64,000 nucleotides of DNA, from assembly GCF_000226095.1 (NCBI RefSeq), contig NC_016473.1:186001-250000 (forward strand), given 5' to 3'. The stretch comes from Thermothelomyces thermophilus ATCC 42464 (Eukaryota; Ascomycota; Sordariomycetes; Sordariales; Chaetomiaceae). The translations under genes and the position numbers were made by a program. The notes under the pieces were generated by a model. It searched no databases. It had not been told where the DNA came from and saw only the letters and a program-made list of their open reading frames with translations. Positions within the stretch are counted from its first letter, which is position 1. Each line of letters begins with the position of its first letter. Positions 1 through 9,260 of the stretch are shown here, in pieces.

Positions 1-654
1 TAGTAATATAATAGCTATCTAGTTAGATTAAGATAAAGCTAAGTAAGTTAATATAGATATAGGAGATATACTTAACCTAAGTTACTAAGAAAGGATAAGC
101 TCGTTAGTATTATCCTAACGATAATCTTACTAAATAGACTCGGCCCCCACTATTTAAACATTTAGGGCCTAAAGATTTTAAGCTAGTTCCTAAGTACCTA
201 CTATAGTTTATAGGCTAGGATATATTAGATATTAAAGTAAAAGCCTAGTAAAGGTATTAGGCATCTAAGAAACGGCCCTTACCTAAAGGTAATAATAGAG
301 CTAAGTAGGCTAGGCATTATAAGGAATATAAGTAAAGTTTTAGGTCCAAATTTACTAATAGGAGCCTTAGGGCGAATTCGAAGGGGAAATATGGACTAGG
401 GCTAGAAGTTCTTAATATAATTAGAGGGATATAGGGTATAGTTTTGTTTTTCCGGTTCTATAGAGCTTTACTATATATAATAGGTATAAATAAAGGTTAC
501 CTATCTAAAGGTACTAGATAAGAAAGATGAAAATAACGGATAGCTTTTAATACTTGTTTACTCTAATGGATTAGAGTAGTAGGATATAATTCTTCTTTCT
601 TTTATAAGTTAGGGATATCTTTTTCCACGTAAGTAGACTCTTTTACGTCTATCT
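1..654. other. Unassigned AT-rich sequence
   Basis: The stretch is rich in TAG and TATA words, like the mutated repeats around it. Some stretches read open if TAG is taken as former CAG or TGG, for example near 140-400 on the plus strand, but I recognise no domain. It is probably an old RIP-damaged repeat whose other copies lie outside the window. I see no LTR, inverted repeat or RNA gene in it. Confidence 0.4.
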
Positions 655-800
655 AGAGGGACATTACTATCGCCGCCTTTGCCCCTATTGTCGTTGCCGT
701 CCAGATGGTCGGACTTGCCTGCTATGACCACGAATACTCGGACGCCCTGGACATTTTGAGCCGAGGCTCCTCCCTATCTGACTAGACAGAGGTTTGGTTC
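655..800. other. GC-richer islet without RIP signature
   Basis: About 145 bp stand out from their surroundings: many CpG, CpA and TpG dinucleotides remain and the TAG/TATA bias is absent. One plus-strand frame (about 660-783) is open for about 41 codons with a hydrophobic run followed by an acidic segment. Other frames are also partly open, so coding is not established. It could be a fragment of unique sequence that escaped RIP because it is not repeated. Confidence 0.4.
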
Positions 801-837
801 TAGAGGTGCTAAGTGGTGCCTTAGAGGGTTGGTACTA

Positions 838-1356
838 GCTTAGTATAGGCTTATATAGGGGCTATTAGCCTTTATAACTTCCTATTTAGGGTTTAAGTCC
901 TAGGGGTTAATACCCCTTACTATACCTATAGCTAGGGGAGGGAAACTATGGAGTACCTAGTTATATAGTTCCTAAACCTACTAAGAAGCTAAATATAGAA
1001 ATCCTAGGAAATATAGTTATAAAGGGACCTAGACCTTGTTTTATAGGGTATAAGGGCCTGTAACTATCATTTGGCAAGGAGGGTTTTATAGTAGCTAATG
1101 GACCTAGGGAGGCTCCTAGAATACTACCTTATAAGGAGGCTAGACTAGGAGGGAAGGCCTCTATAGGGCTATTCTAGCTACTTCTCCTTTTCTTTATAGT
1201 ATATTAGTATTCTAAATTAGGCATTAAAGGAGGGATAGAGGTTTTTATCTAGCCTATTAGGTATAGTTTCCTTTGTTTATAACTAGAGAGGCTTTAGTAT
1301 ACTTATTAGTATAGTAGTATAGGACTAATAATAATAATAATAATAATAATAATATA
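838..1356 (+). mobile_element. LINE-a: 5'-truncated 3' end of a Tad-like LINE
   Basis: This 0.5 kb matches the 3' ends of LINE-b (about 19280-19384 plus 20633-20994) and LINE-c (20995-21500, reverse strand). It covers the end of ORF2, the 3' UTR and an (AAT)n tail. 5' truncation plus a simple-repeat tail is the usual product of target-primed reverse transcription. The left junction near 838 is where similarity to the other copies starts and is good to a few bases. No target duplication was recognised. Confidence 0.75.
1327..1353 (+). repeat. (AAT)9 tail of LINE-a
   Basis: Nine AAT units directly follow the motif AGGACT that ends the LINE 3' UTR. The same junction is seen at 26236-26256 (LINE-b) and, inverted, at 21001-21018 (LINE-c). 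It is a LINE tail, not a random microsatellite. Confidence 0.85.
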
Positions 1357-2071
1357 TTAGTTTTTATTAGAAAGTTTTTACCTCTAGATATATATTTTTC
1401 TTTAGAAAAGTATAGAGGTTAGCTTTAAAAGTCTAACCTTATAATAACCCTAGGCTATTAATAATATATAAAGTAGATATATAATCTTATTTATATTATA
1501 ATTTCAATTATAAATTAATCCTACCTATATATCTAGGGTTTTCCTTACCTACCCTTAATACTAGAGCCTATAAATCTCCTAAATACAATAGCTATAATAA
1601 TTCTAAATATAATATACTAGCCTTATAATATCTATAGATAAGTATATAATATTTTATTTAACTACTTTATAGAAGGAAAAAGGGAAGAATAAGTATAGGA
1701 GTTATAGGGAGGGGAGCCCTTTATATAGTAAGTATATATATACTAAGTTAGGGGCCTGGTTAGGCTCTAGGTTAGGCCCTAACTAGGCCCTGGCCGTACG
1801 CCCTATAAACGACCTACAAACGTCTTATAGACTAATCATATATACTTAGGTAGGTTAAGTAGGTCCGGTCTGTTACTAGGTAGGTCTGGTCCGTTTCTAG
1901 GTAGAGCCTAGGCCTATGACATTAAAGCATTTTAGTAAACTATCTTTCTAAGGTTAATAAACCTACTCTAACTAGCTTAGTATAAATAGAGCTTATTATA
2001 TAGATATTACTACTAAAAGAACTAGCTTACTACCTTTATATATAAGCTATATAAGGTCGCTAGAGTTTTAG
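1357..2071. other. Unassigned AT-rich sequence between LINE-a and Gy1
   Basis: Very AT-rich at first (1357-1700), then richer in GGCC and AGGC words (1740-1930). No domain was recognised in any frame, even allowing for RIP. The segment continues at 17278 beyond Gy1, because Gy1 carries the duplication AAGGT on both sides. Confidence 0.4.
1859..1900. repeat. Two imperfect 21-bp direct repeats
   Basis: Units 1859-1879 and 1880-1900 both begin GTAGGTC and end TCTAG or ACTAG, differing mainly by transitions. No function is assigned; they could be part of an unrecognised transposon end. Confidence 0.45.
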
Positions 2072-2076
2072 AAGGT

Positions 2077-2536
2077 TGTCACGAGCCAACCATATACCAC
2101 GACCCGGTGGGGCACAGAAGGCTAAATGAGCCACCAATCAAGAAGGGCACGAAGCAAGGCTAATATGGGATCGCTAGGGAGCACGGGCTACCACGGGCGA
2201 ACAATTGCCAAAAAGGGAAAGATAGCAAAGGATAGCTAGCTACCAAAGGCAATCTAAGGACAGGATAGAAAGGGACTATAAGCGATCGGCAGAAGTATAT
2301 ATATATATAAATAGTTACTCATTATAGTAGACTCTAGGAGTTCACTAGTGATAGTAACTACAACCTATAATCACAAGTACTTATACTAAGCATTACTAAC
2401 CATTATAGGAGATAACTCTAATGTTATTATAAACCCTTTAGCTTTACCAAATCCCTTAGACGACTTATACGTTTGTCCCGTTTAACCTACCTTCGTCTAA
2501 ACCCTTTTAGAAGAAGTCTAAGTTAGGTTTATTACA
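2077..2536 (+). repeat. Gy1 5' LTR (type B)
   Basis: Begins TGTCACGAGCC and ends TTTATTACA, the RIP form of TTCGTCACA. The U3 part up to the TATA box is the type B version shared with Gy3 and Gy7. The part after the TATA box is common to all Gy types. U3 holds several GATC-centred motifs. Confidence 0.93.
2296..2358 (+). promoter_or_regulatory. Gy1 LTR core promoter and predicted RNA start
   Basis: An alternating TA run (about 2296-2312) serves as a TATA box. About 35-50 bp downstream lies AGTGATAGTAAC (2347-2358). This 12-mer is exactly complementary to 2538-2549, one base beyond the LTR. In Tf1-type self-primed elements the RNA 5' end pairs with the primer-binding site, so I place the start of R at or close to 2347. 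That is inference; position and pairing are seen directly. Confidence 0.6.
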
Positions 2537-2537
2537 C

Positions 2538-2549
2538 GTTACTATCACT
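2538..2549 (+). promoter_or_regulatory. Gy1 putative self-primer binding site
   Basis: GTTACTATCACT lies one base after the 5' LTR, where an LTR element keeps its primer-binding site. It is a perfect 12-nt complement of 2347-2358 in the LTR. No TGG-starting match to a tRNA 3' end was evident. Confidence 0.65.
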
Positions 2550-2602
2550 CCCTTTGTTCTATTATAATTCAGGACGAAGGTGATTTCGACCTTAATATTA
2601 AC

Positions 2603-4825
2603 ATAGCTACTAACATTATAGCCGAATAGCTGCTTGCCTAGCTTGGTTAACTCTAGCAGCAGATCTAGGAGTTAGACTAGAGAGATAAGGTTGCTTAAGC
2701 TCGGATTAAGGAACTCGAAAACGGCAAAAAGCACTTGTAAAAGCTAGTTAACGAGGCCTATACCAAAATCAAGACACTCGAAGGCGCCAAAGCGAGCCGT
2801 ATTAAGATTAAACTACCTAGCAAATATAGAGGAACTAAGGAAGATCTTATAGGATTCCTAATAAACCTCTGATCCTACTTCTGACTTAATGACGATAAGT
2901 TTCTGGATAATAAAGCTAAAGTCCTCTATATAGCTATGAGACTAGAGGGTAAGGCACTTAGATGGTTCGAGCCTATATAGAATGACTATCTTACTAAGGA
3001 AGACGAAGACGACCGAGATACGTTTATATAGGCAGTTTTTCGATCCTATGACCGTTTTAAAGAAGAGCTTTGGAAGGTTTTTAGCGATAAAGACGAGGAG
3101 ATTTATATATAAGAAAGACTTACTAGCCTTCGATAGACTAAGTTAATAGCCTTCTATACTATATAGTTCAGATAGGACATGCTTAAGTCTTAGCTTAACA
3201 ATAAGGCGTTAATATAACTATTTTATAATAGCTTAAAGGAAAAGGTCAAAGACAAGCTATATAAGTATAACTAGCCTAAGACCCTAGATAAATATATTAT
3301 ATAGGCTATTAGAATTAATGATCGACTCTATATATAAGAGTAATAGAAACGAGGTCAAATAAACAGAACCATAGTCAAGGCTAATAACAAGAAAAAGCAA
3401 GTATACGTTAGCACCTTATATAGGACATATCCTAGAGCTATAGATATAGACGTAATATAGAAGTAAGATAAGAAGAAGATAATCAAAGACAAGTCTAACA
3501 TTACCTACTATAACTATAGAAAGAAAGGACACTATAAACAAGAATATTAAAGCCTAAAGAAAGACTAGAAATTAGTCCCTAGAAAGGAAATTACAGCTAT
3601 TAACGAAACTACTAAGGACGTTATTAAAGTAGTAGCTATAAGCTACAAAGATAAGGATAGTAATACGGATAGTCTCAGACATAATAGCGACGATAAAGAC
3701 AAACAAGCACTATACTCCGAACTAGTCACGGTAGACTTAAAGATAGGTCTTGCCAAATAGAACACGGCAGGAGAGTATATACCACTAATTTCGATTCTCC
3801 TAGCCTTAAGGCAGTAAGGTTTCATAGTCATATAGAGGCAGGATAGATTATAGACAACCGATACCTAAGGAATCGAAAGACCTAGACCTAATATTCTATT
3901 TCTCTAGGAATAAATCGAATAGTATCGTAACGAAGTTTTCTAGCTTAATACGGAACTATACGAATAGGATAAACGCTTAATTTAACTTACCTAGTAGAAC
4001 GATAAGATGAGGGACAAGATAAGGGAACTCTAACATATTATAGAAACTATCAAAGGGGAATAGCCTATGATATACGATAGGCCCGATAGCTATACTAAGC
4101 ATTTTAACGATTAGCAACTTAGCTATAACATATAGAACCCTAAGTACTAGTTTATATACGCGAACTATAGAAAGGATAAGCGTACATAGGAAAGCTATTA
4201 GAAGAAACACTTCTACCTTAGCATTAGAGTACCTACGGTCTATATATAGTAAGAAGGATTTGGAAAAGAATTCTAATACCTTCTAGGCAATACTATATAA
4301 CTATACCTACGATACGAGGTATATATATAAGTGCCCTAGTTCTAGTATATATTATACAAATGCTAATACTACTTTCGTAACAAATTCGAAAACAATCACT
4401 AGCCGACCCGACAAGGAAATGAGAACGGAAGTCTCTGCCCTGTAGAATAGGTCTATAATACAGGAAACAGAGCGGCCGAATTGCTCTAGAAGATTGAAGC
4501 CCGCGACTTAGAAGGCATCACGGTAGTACCAAAACGAGCCTAGCCTAGGTACTACGGAATAGGACGAGACATATAAGACTCGTGCCGAAGTAACGACTAC
4601 CTCTACTACGCGGACGAAAAGAAATCGCGGATCTAGGAGCTTCAGATAAAGCTATAGCATGTATAATAGAAAGCAGAACGGACCTAATAGTAGGAAGCTA
4701 TAAGCACTCAATGGCTTATAGAAATAAGTACGATTGACGAAGCCGCTATTAGCCAAACAACTAAAGAGGTTAGTACTAACCTAGGAAACAGGTCAGGGCC
4801 CTTTAAGGGGCCCGAAAACCATTAA
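2603..4825 (+). pseudogene. gag: Gy1 gag remnant (741 codons, extended C-terminal region)
   Basis: Gag would form the virus-like particle. The frame starts at ATA (former ATG) before Ala-Thr-Asn and runs without indels to TAA at 4823. Internal stops are the TAG, TAA and TGA expected from CAG, CAA, TGG and CGA codons. In order: a Gln- and charge-rich coiled coil (about residues 10-60), a capsid-like region with RLEGKALRWFEP (about 115-127), a CCHC knuckle near 3507-3560 whose first two cysteines now read Tyr, then about 340 further residues with a second coiled coil. The part after the knuckle is long for a chromovirus Gag. All seven copies end at the same TAA, so this is probably the true stop. 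Confidence 0.88.
4783..4813 (+). promoter_or_regulatory. Gy1 candidate -1 frameshift signal
   Basis: AGGAAAC (4783-4789) is in the gag phase needed for -1 slippage (A GGA AAC). A 6-nt spacer follows, then a hairpin with arms GGGCCC (4796-4801 and 4808-4813) and a 6-nt loop, 10 nt before the gag stop. The A before GGA could be a RIP product of G (CTG to CTA), which would give the classical G GGA AAC. The pol frame is open through this region apart from RIP stops. Confidence 0.55.
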
Positions 4826-4827
4826 CG

Positions 4828-7800
4828 CCTGTATAGCGGTAAGTGGTAGCGTAGTATAGGAGGAACTAGCGTAAGAGACCACTATATCGAGACCTCCTGG
4901 TAGAAATATAGGAAATCGCTATAATCTTTAGATAATAGTAGCAAGATAAGCGATTATAGATAATAGCATAATGGAAATAGCATGAAATGCTTATATTGAT
5001 AGATAGTAGAGTAAAGATAAACCTGATTTCGCTAACACTTATAAATTAGCTATAGATACCCTAGAGAATAAAGTAGAAGTATAGTATAGTTAAAGGGCTA
5101 TTTCTAATATAATAGGTATATAGGGAGACTAAACTAATCGATATCACTATAGTAAGGAAAACTATAGTAGTCGTATTTAGTATTATAGATATAGGTAACA
5201 ATAAAGATATAATATTAGGATTACTATAGTATAAAGATTATAACCTAGACATTAGCTAGAAGAATAGTAGCTACCTATAACCCTAAATAGAGTCGTATTT
5301 AACTAGTAAGATAAGGAGTATATAAGGATTATAAGCAGATAATACTTAAGGAAAGGCATATCCTATAGATCTACTATAGGAGATAAATAGTAGTAGGCAG
5401 ACTACTATAGACTCTAGAAAAAGCAATATAATAATACCGACATTACAACAGGAGGAACGAGCTAAACCACCAATAGCTATTCTCTCTATTAACGAATATA
5501 GAACACTATAACTAGAGTAATAGGTTAAGACAGGAGAAATCGCTAGCATCGCTATAGATAGAACCAAGTTCGTATATTATTAGAAAACCAAGAGACGAGA
5601 TAAGACTAGGGAAGTACCAAAGGAATACGAAAGACACCTAGCATTCGAACCGAAGCATCTAGAAAGATTACTAGAGCACGGCCTATAGGATTACAAGATC
5701 AAGCTTAAGGAAGGAACACGACTAAAGTTCTTTAAGATTTACTACACAAGCTAGACATAGAACGAAGAACTTAAGCAATATTTAGAGGAGAACCTTCGAA
5801 GAGGATATATCTACCTATCGACATCGCTAGTAGGCTACCTAATCCTATTTATACCTAAGAAAGACAGAAAGCTATAGTTATATGTCGACTATCGGTAACT
5901 TAACGAATAGACCGTAAAAAACCGATACCTATTACTGCTAATCTCACGGCTCTAAGATTAGTTAGCAGGAGCCTAATATTTTACACGTCTTGACTTGCTA
6001 TCGGCCTATAACTATATATAGATCAAAGAAGGCAACAAGTAGAAAATGGCCTTTAGGATACCCTATAGCCACTATAAGTACCTCGTTATACTATTTAGAC
6101 TTATAAATACACTAGTAACGTTCTAAGCCCTGATTAATCAAGCTATCTGACCATTTCTTGACAAATTTATAGTATATTATCTCGATAATATACTTATCTT
6201 CTCTAAAACAATAGACAAACACCGGAAGCACGTAAGAGTAGTGCTAGATATATTACACGTATATAAGCTATTAGTTAATAAGGAAAAGAGCAAATTCTAC
6301 GTTAGGAAGACGGTGTTTTTGGGATACAAAATATCCCTAGGACAAATCTAGATAGAACCCTTAAAGGTTAAAGCTATCAAGGATTAGCTACGACTAACGT
6401 TAGTTATAGAAGTATAAAGTTTTATTAGGTTTACAAACTTCTACCAAATGTTTATTAGGAACTTTAGAGCGATTATATAACCTTTATATAAACTTACTAA
6501 GAAGAACGCTAAATTCCAATGGGAAGAACAGTATAAGCAAGCATTTATACAAATCTATAACGCTATTACTAAAGATCTAGTACTAGTGCTACTAGACCCT
6601 AAGAAGCCATTTAAGGTAGAAATAGACGCCTTAGACTATGCTATCGGAGGATAATTAGGATAACAAGACAAACAAGGGGAGCTACATCCTATAGCCTTCT
6701 TTTTAAAGAAGCTTAATAGACTATATCTTAATTATCTGATCTATAATAAGGAACTACTTACGATTGTCAAAGCTTTTAAGGAATAGCGACTATACCTTAG
6801 TAGTACGATCGAACTAGTATAAGTATATATAGATTATAAGAATTTATAGTACTTTATAATAACAAAGGAGCTCAATAGATAACAAATACAATAGGCAGAA
6901 TTCCTTATAGAATTCAATTTTGAGATCCGCTATAAGAAGGGTAAAGAGAACGTATAAGCGGACGCCTTAAGCTGACAAACGGATCATACAGAAGGACAAA
7001 CGGAAATAATACCACCGTTATTTAAGGAACAAATAGACAGAATGCTATATTACGAAACGTAGATACCTATAGAAGATAATCTACTCGACTTGTTCCTAGA
7101 ATGTTACGTAATCTTTCGAGAAGAAAGGATTAACGAGGTATAGTATTAAGTAACACCTAGACTAGTAATACCTGACGAAGTAAAAGAAAAAGATAGGAAA
7201 CTCTAGTACCGAGGTAAAGCGTATATCTACGACAAAGATCAACAGCTATAAAATGATTCGAGAACTCTATAAATTGAAACTCGGAGGATATAAAGGAGTC
7301 ACGAAGACTATCGTACAAGTTAAGAAACACTACGACTTTCTATAGCTAACGATACAAGTTAAGGAAGTCGTACGGAGCTATGATATCTATAATCAAAGTA
7401 AAACGGCACGATATAAGCTATATAGGCTACTTTAGCCATTACTAATAGCTAACAAACTATAGAGTTTAGTTATAATAGACTTTATTACAAAACTACTAGA
7501 ATCTAAGGACATAGCTATAGGGGTAATCTATAATAGTATTCTCACTATAGTAGATCGCCTGACTAAATAGGTATATTTCTTTCCCTACAAGGAGTCCTAG
7601 ATAGCTAAACAGCTAGCAGATATAATCTATTGGCAAGTCGTATCGGTATATGCCTAGCTATAGGAATAGATTACCGACAGAGATACTAAGTTTATATCGA
7701 AGTTCTAGTAAGCGTTAATACAATAATTAGGCATTAATAGTAAGCTATTAATAGCATATTACCTATAGACTAACAGATAAACAAAGTAACTAAACCAAGT

Positions 7801-8045
7801 TATTAAGCAATACCTCTATTTTTACGTTAACTACTAGTAAGACAACTAGGTTATACTATTACTAATAGTATAACTCGCTTACAATATAACGCTAATAGAA
7901 ACAACCAAAGTCACACCGTTCTTTGCGAACTACAGATATAAAGTAGACCTTAGGCAAGGACTAGAGGTTATAGTGCCGAGAATAGCAGTCAAAGCAGAAC
8001 AAATGCACGCACTATACGAGAAGCTCAAAAACGAACTTAAGTTTA
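4828..8045 (+). pseudogene. pol: Gy1 pol remnant, part 1: protease, RT, RNase H, integrase core
   Basis: Lies in the -1 frame relative to gag. In order: retropepsin with Asp-Ser-Arg at 5002-5010 (Gly of DSG changed by GGA to AGA); RT with VPKKDGK-like and FTRLDLPSAYN-like motifs (about 5860-6015) and the active site at 6175-6189 now YLDN; RNase H with a DASDYAIGG-like motif (about 6610-6650); the integrase zinc region ending CNRSK (about 7250-7420); and the integrase core, including the region matching HPQTDGQTER (about 7760-7800). It is cut after residues preceding RTRIKNYY by Gy2. TAG stops replace most Gln and Trp codons. Confidence 0.9.
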
Positions 8046-8472
8046 TATGACGAACCCAGCTCAGACTTCTTCTAAAAGGGTTCAGACGAAGGTAGATTAG
8101 GCAGGACAAGCAGGCAGGTCGTCTAAGGGATTCGGTGAAGCCAAAGGGTTCACAACAATACTAGAGTTACCTCTCATAGTAATCAGCAATGCTTGGTATA
8201 AGTACTATAATTGTGATTGTTACCACTAGTAAACTCCTAGAGTCCACTATAACGAGTGACTATTTATATATATATATACTCCTAGGATCACTAGCAGTCA
8301 TGGTGATCATTTATACTGGCTTACCTGGCTTATATCGTAAGCTAGTGATCCTCTGTTGGGATCATTTCTTGCTAAGCGTGATCCCGTCCTGATTAGTCTA
8401 TCATTCCTTCGGCTTGATTAGCCTATTTATGCCAGTGGCTTAGGCGGCATCTGTATATATATTTCCGTAATA
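8046..8472 (-). repeat. Gy2 3' LTR (type A)
   Basis: 427 bp, the same length as its partner at 15173-15599. On the plus strand it reads TATGACGAACC to CGTAATA, RIP forms of TGTGACGAACC and CGTGACA. In coding direction it begins TGT and ends ACA. The polypurine tract abuts it at 8473 onward (read on the minus strand). Confidence 0.93.
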
Positions 8473-8598
8473 CGATACCCTCCCTCCGAGGCTTTTAACC
8501 CGAAAGCCCTCTTTTAGGCTATTTCAAATAGCGCTAATATCCTTTCTACGTATACCTTGTAATTTTTCCCTTTTTCTATACTGCTAGTGGCTAACAAG

Positions 8599-9260
8599 AT
8601 GGCAGATCATGTTTCTAAGCGCCGATCCTCGAAATCCTAACAGCGTGCCGTGCTTGCTTCTTTTATTAATTCTTCTAGTGTAGATGTCATACCATATTCG
8701 TAGTATTTTAAGCGAAACTTAGCTTGTCATATGGCGTTAGGCTCTTCCTGCTATAGTAAGTATATACGTCAAGGTTGTTCTTATAATAGTTCCGATGTAA
8801 CGTCTACTTATTCGTAACCTAGTTTATTGTCTTAATATTTGTAGCTAATTCTTTATAGTAACGAAGATTATATCCGAACAAAAGCGTGTAGAATAAGAAG
8901 AGGCTAATGCCAAAGAGGCCCTTTTTATCCTTCAGACTTAACTTTAGACGGCTATTAGTCGATTAGCTCGTCTTCGTCGCTAGAAACGTTTCTTGAAAGA
9001 GCGGGGTTCCGAGCTATTTCGTCAAGGTATATAGTCTCTAGAGGAAATAGAGGCGGAAGAACAGAGGGTGTAAGAGTCCGAAGTACGCGTTATTAGTAAT
9101 ATACGGTCCTAGGGTGCTAACGTCCTATTTGACTAGTCTTCTTTAGGCCTAGATTTGTCGGAGGCCGATTTAGCTATTTTGTCTAAGCTAGTGCCTATAG
9201 TCGATCTAGGTTCTGCCGGTAGAACTGTTCTAGCTTCTTAAGGCAATTTAGGTTCTTAAC
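8599..9260 (+). pseudogene. Gy2 antisense ORF (aORF type A)
   Basis: A gene opposite to pol, between the pol 3' end and the 3' LTR. It starts with ATG (MADHVSKRR) and is followed by a Cys-containing segment with a Tyr-for-Cys pattern matching CSECVRxxRSCDGS in other copies. After a change of frame around 8800-8870 comes a long charged coiled coil with RLARLRRQKRFLKERGSEL (about 8950-9020) and a SLEEIEAEE-like segment. Function unknown. From memory, unnamed fungal proteins share this layout (Cys cluster, then RLRKQK coiled coil), but I cannot verify a family. The frame change may be an indel or an intron. Confidence 0.6.

Noticed and set aside
660-783. A host gene exon in the GC islet.
   Set aside because: Only about 41 codons, no splice sites or flanking exons, and other frames are also partly open; kept only as an observation.
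2537-2560. tRNA-type primer-binding site after the 5' LTR.
   Set aside because: No TGG start and no recognisable tRNA 3' complement; the complement to the LTR itself fits better.
3977-4210. ORFs of 60-84 codons opposite to the second half of gag (also 31945-32199, 57124-57306, 3643-3831, 39518-39739).
   Set aside because: Shadows of gag; the sense strand shows a conserved 741-codon frame in all copies.
5346-5567. A 73-codon ORF (MVLSIAMLAISPV...) on the strand opposite to pol, repeated in every element (also 12142-12363, 33335-33556, 37815-38036, 46581-46790, 55716-55937, 63400-63621).
   Set aside because: It is the antisense of the protease-RT linker. RIP makes stops mainly in the sense frames, so this antisense frame stays open by chance. 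Its position and start simply follow pol.
8189-8392. ORFs lying inside LTRs (8189-8392, 16815-17054, 52168-52353, 52580-52762).
   Set aside because: LTR sequence is non-coding in this group; the frames do not persist between LTR copies.
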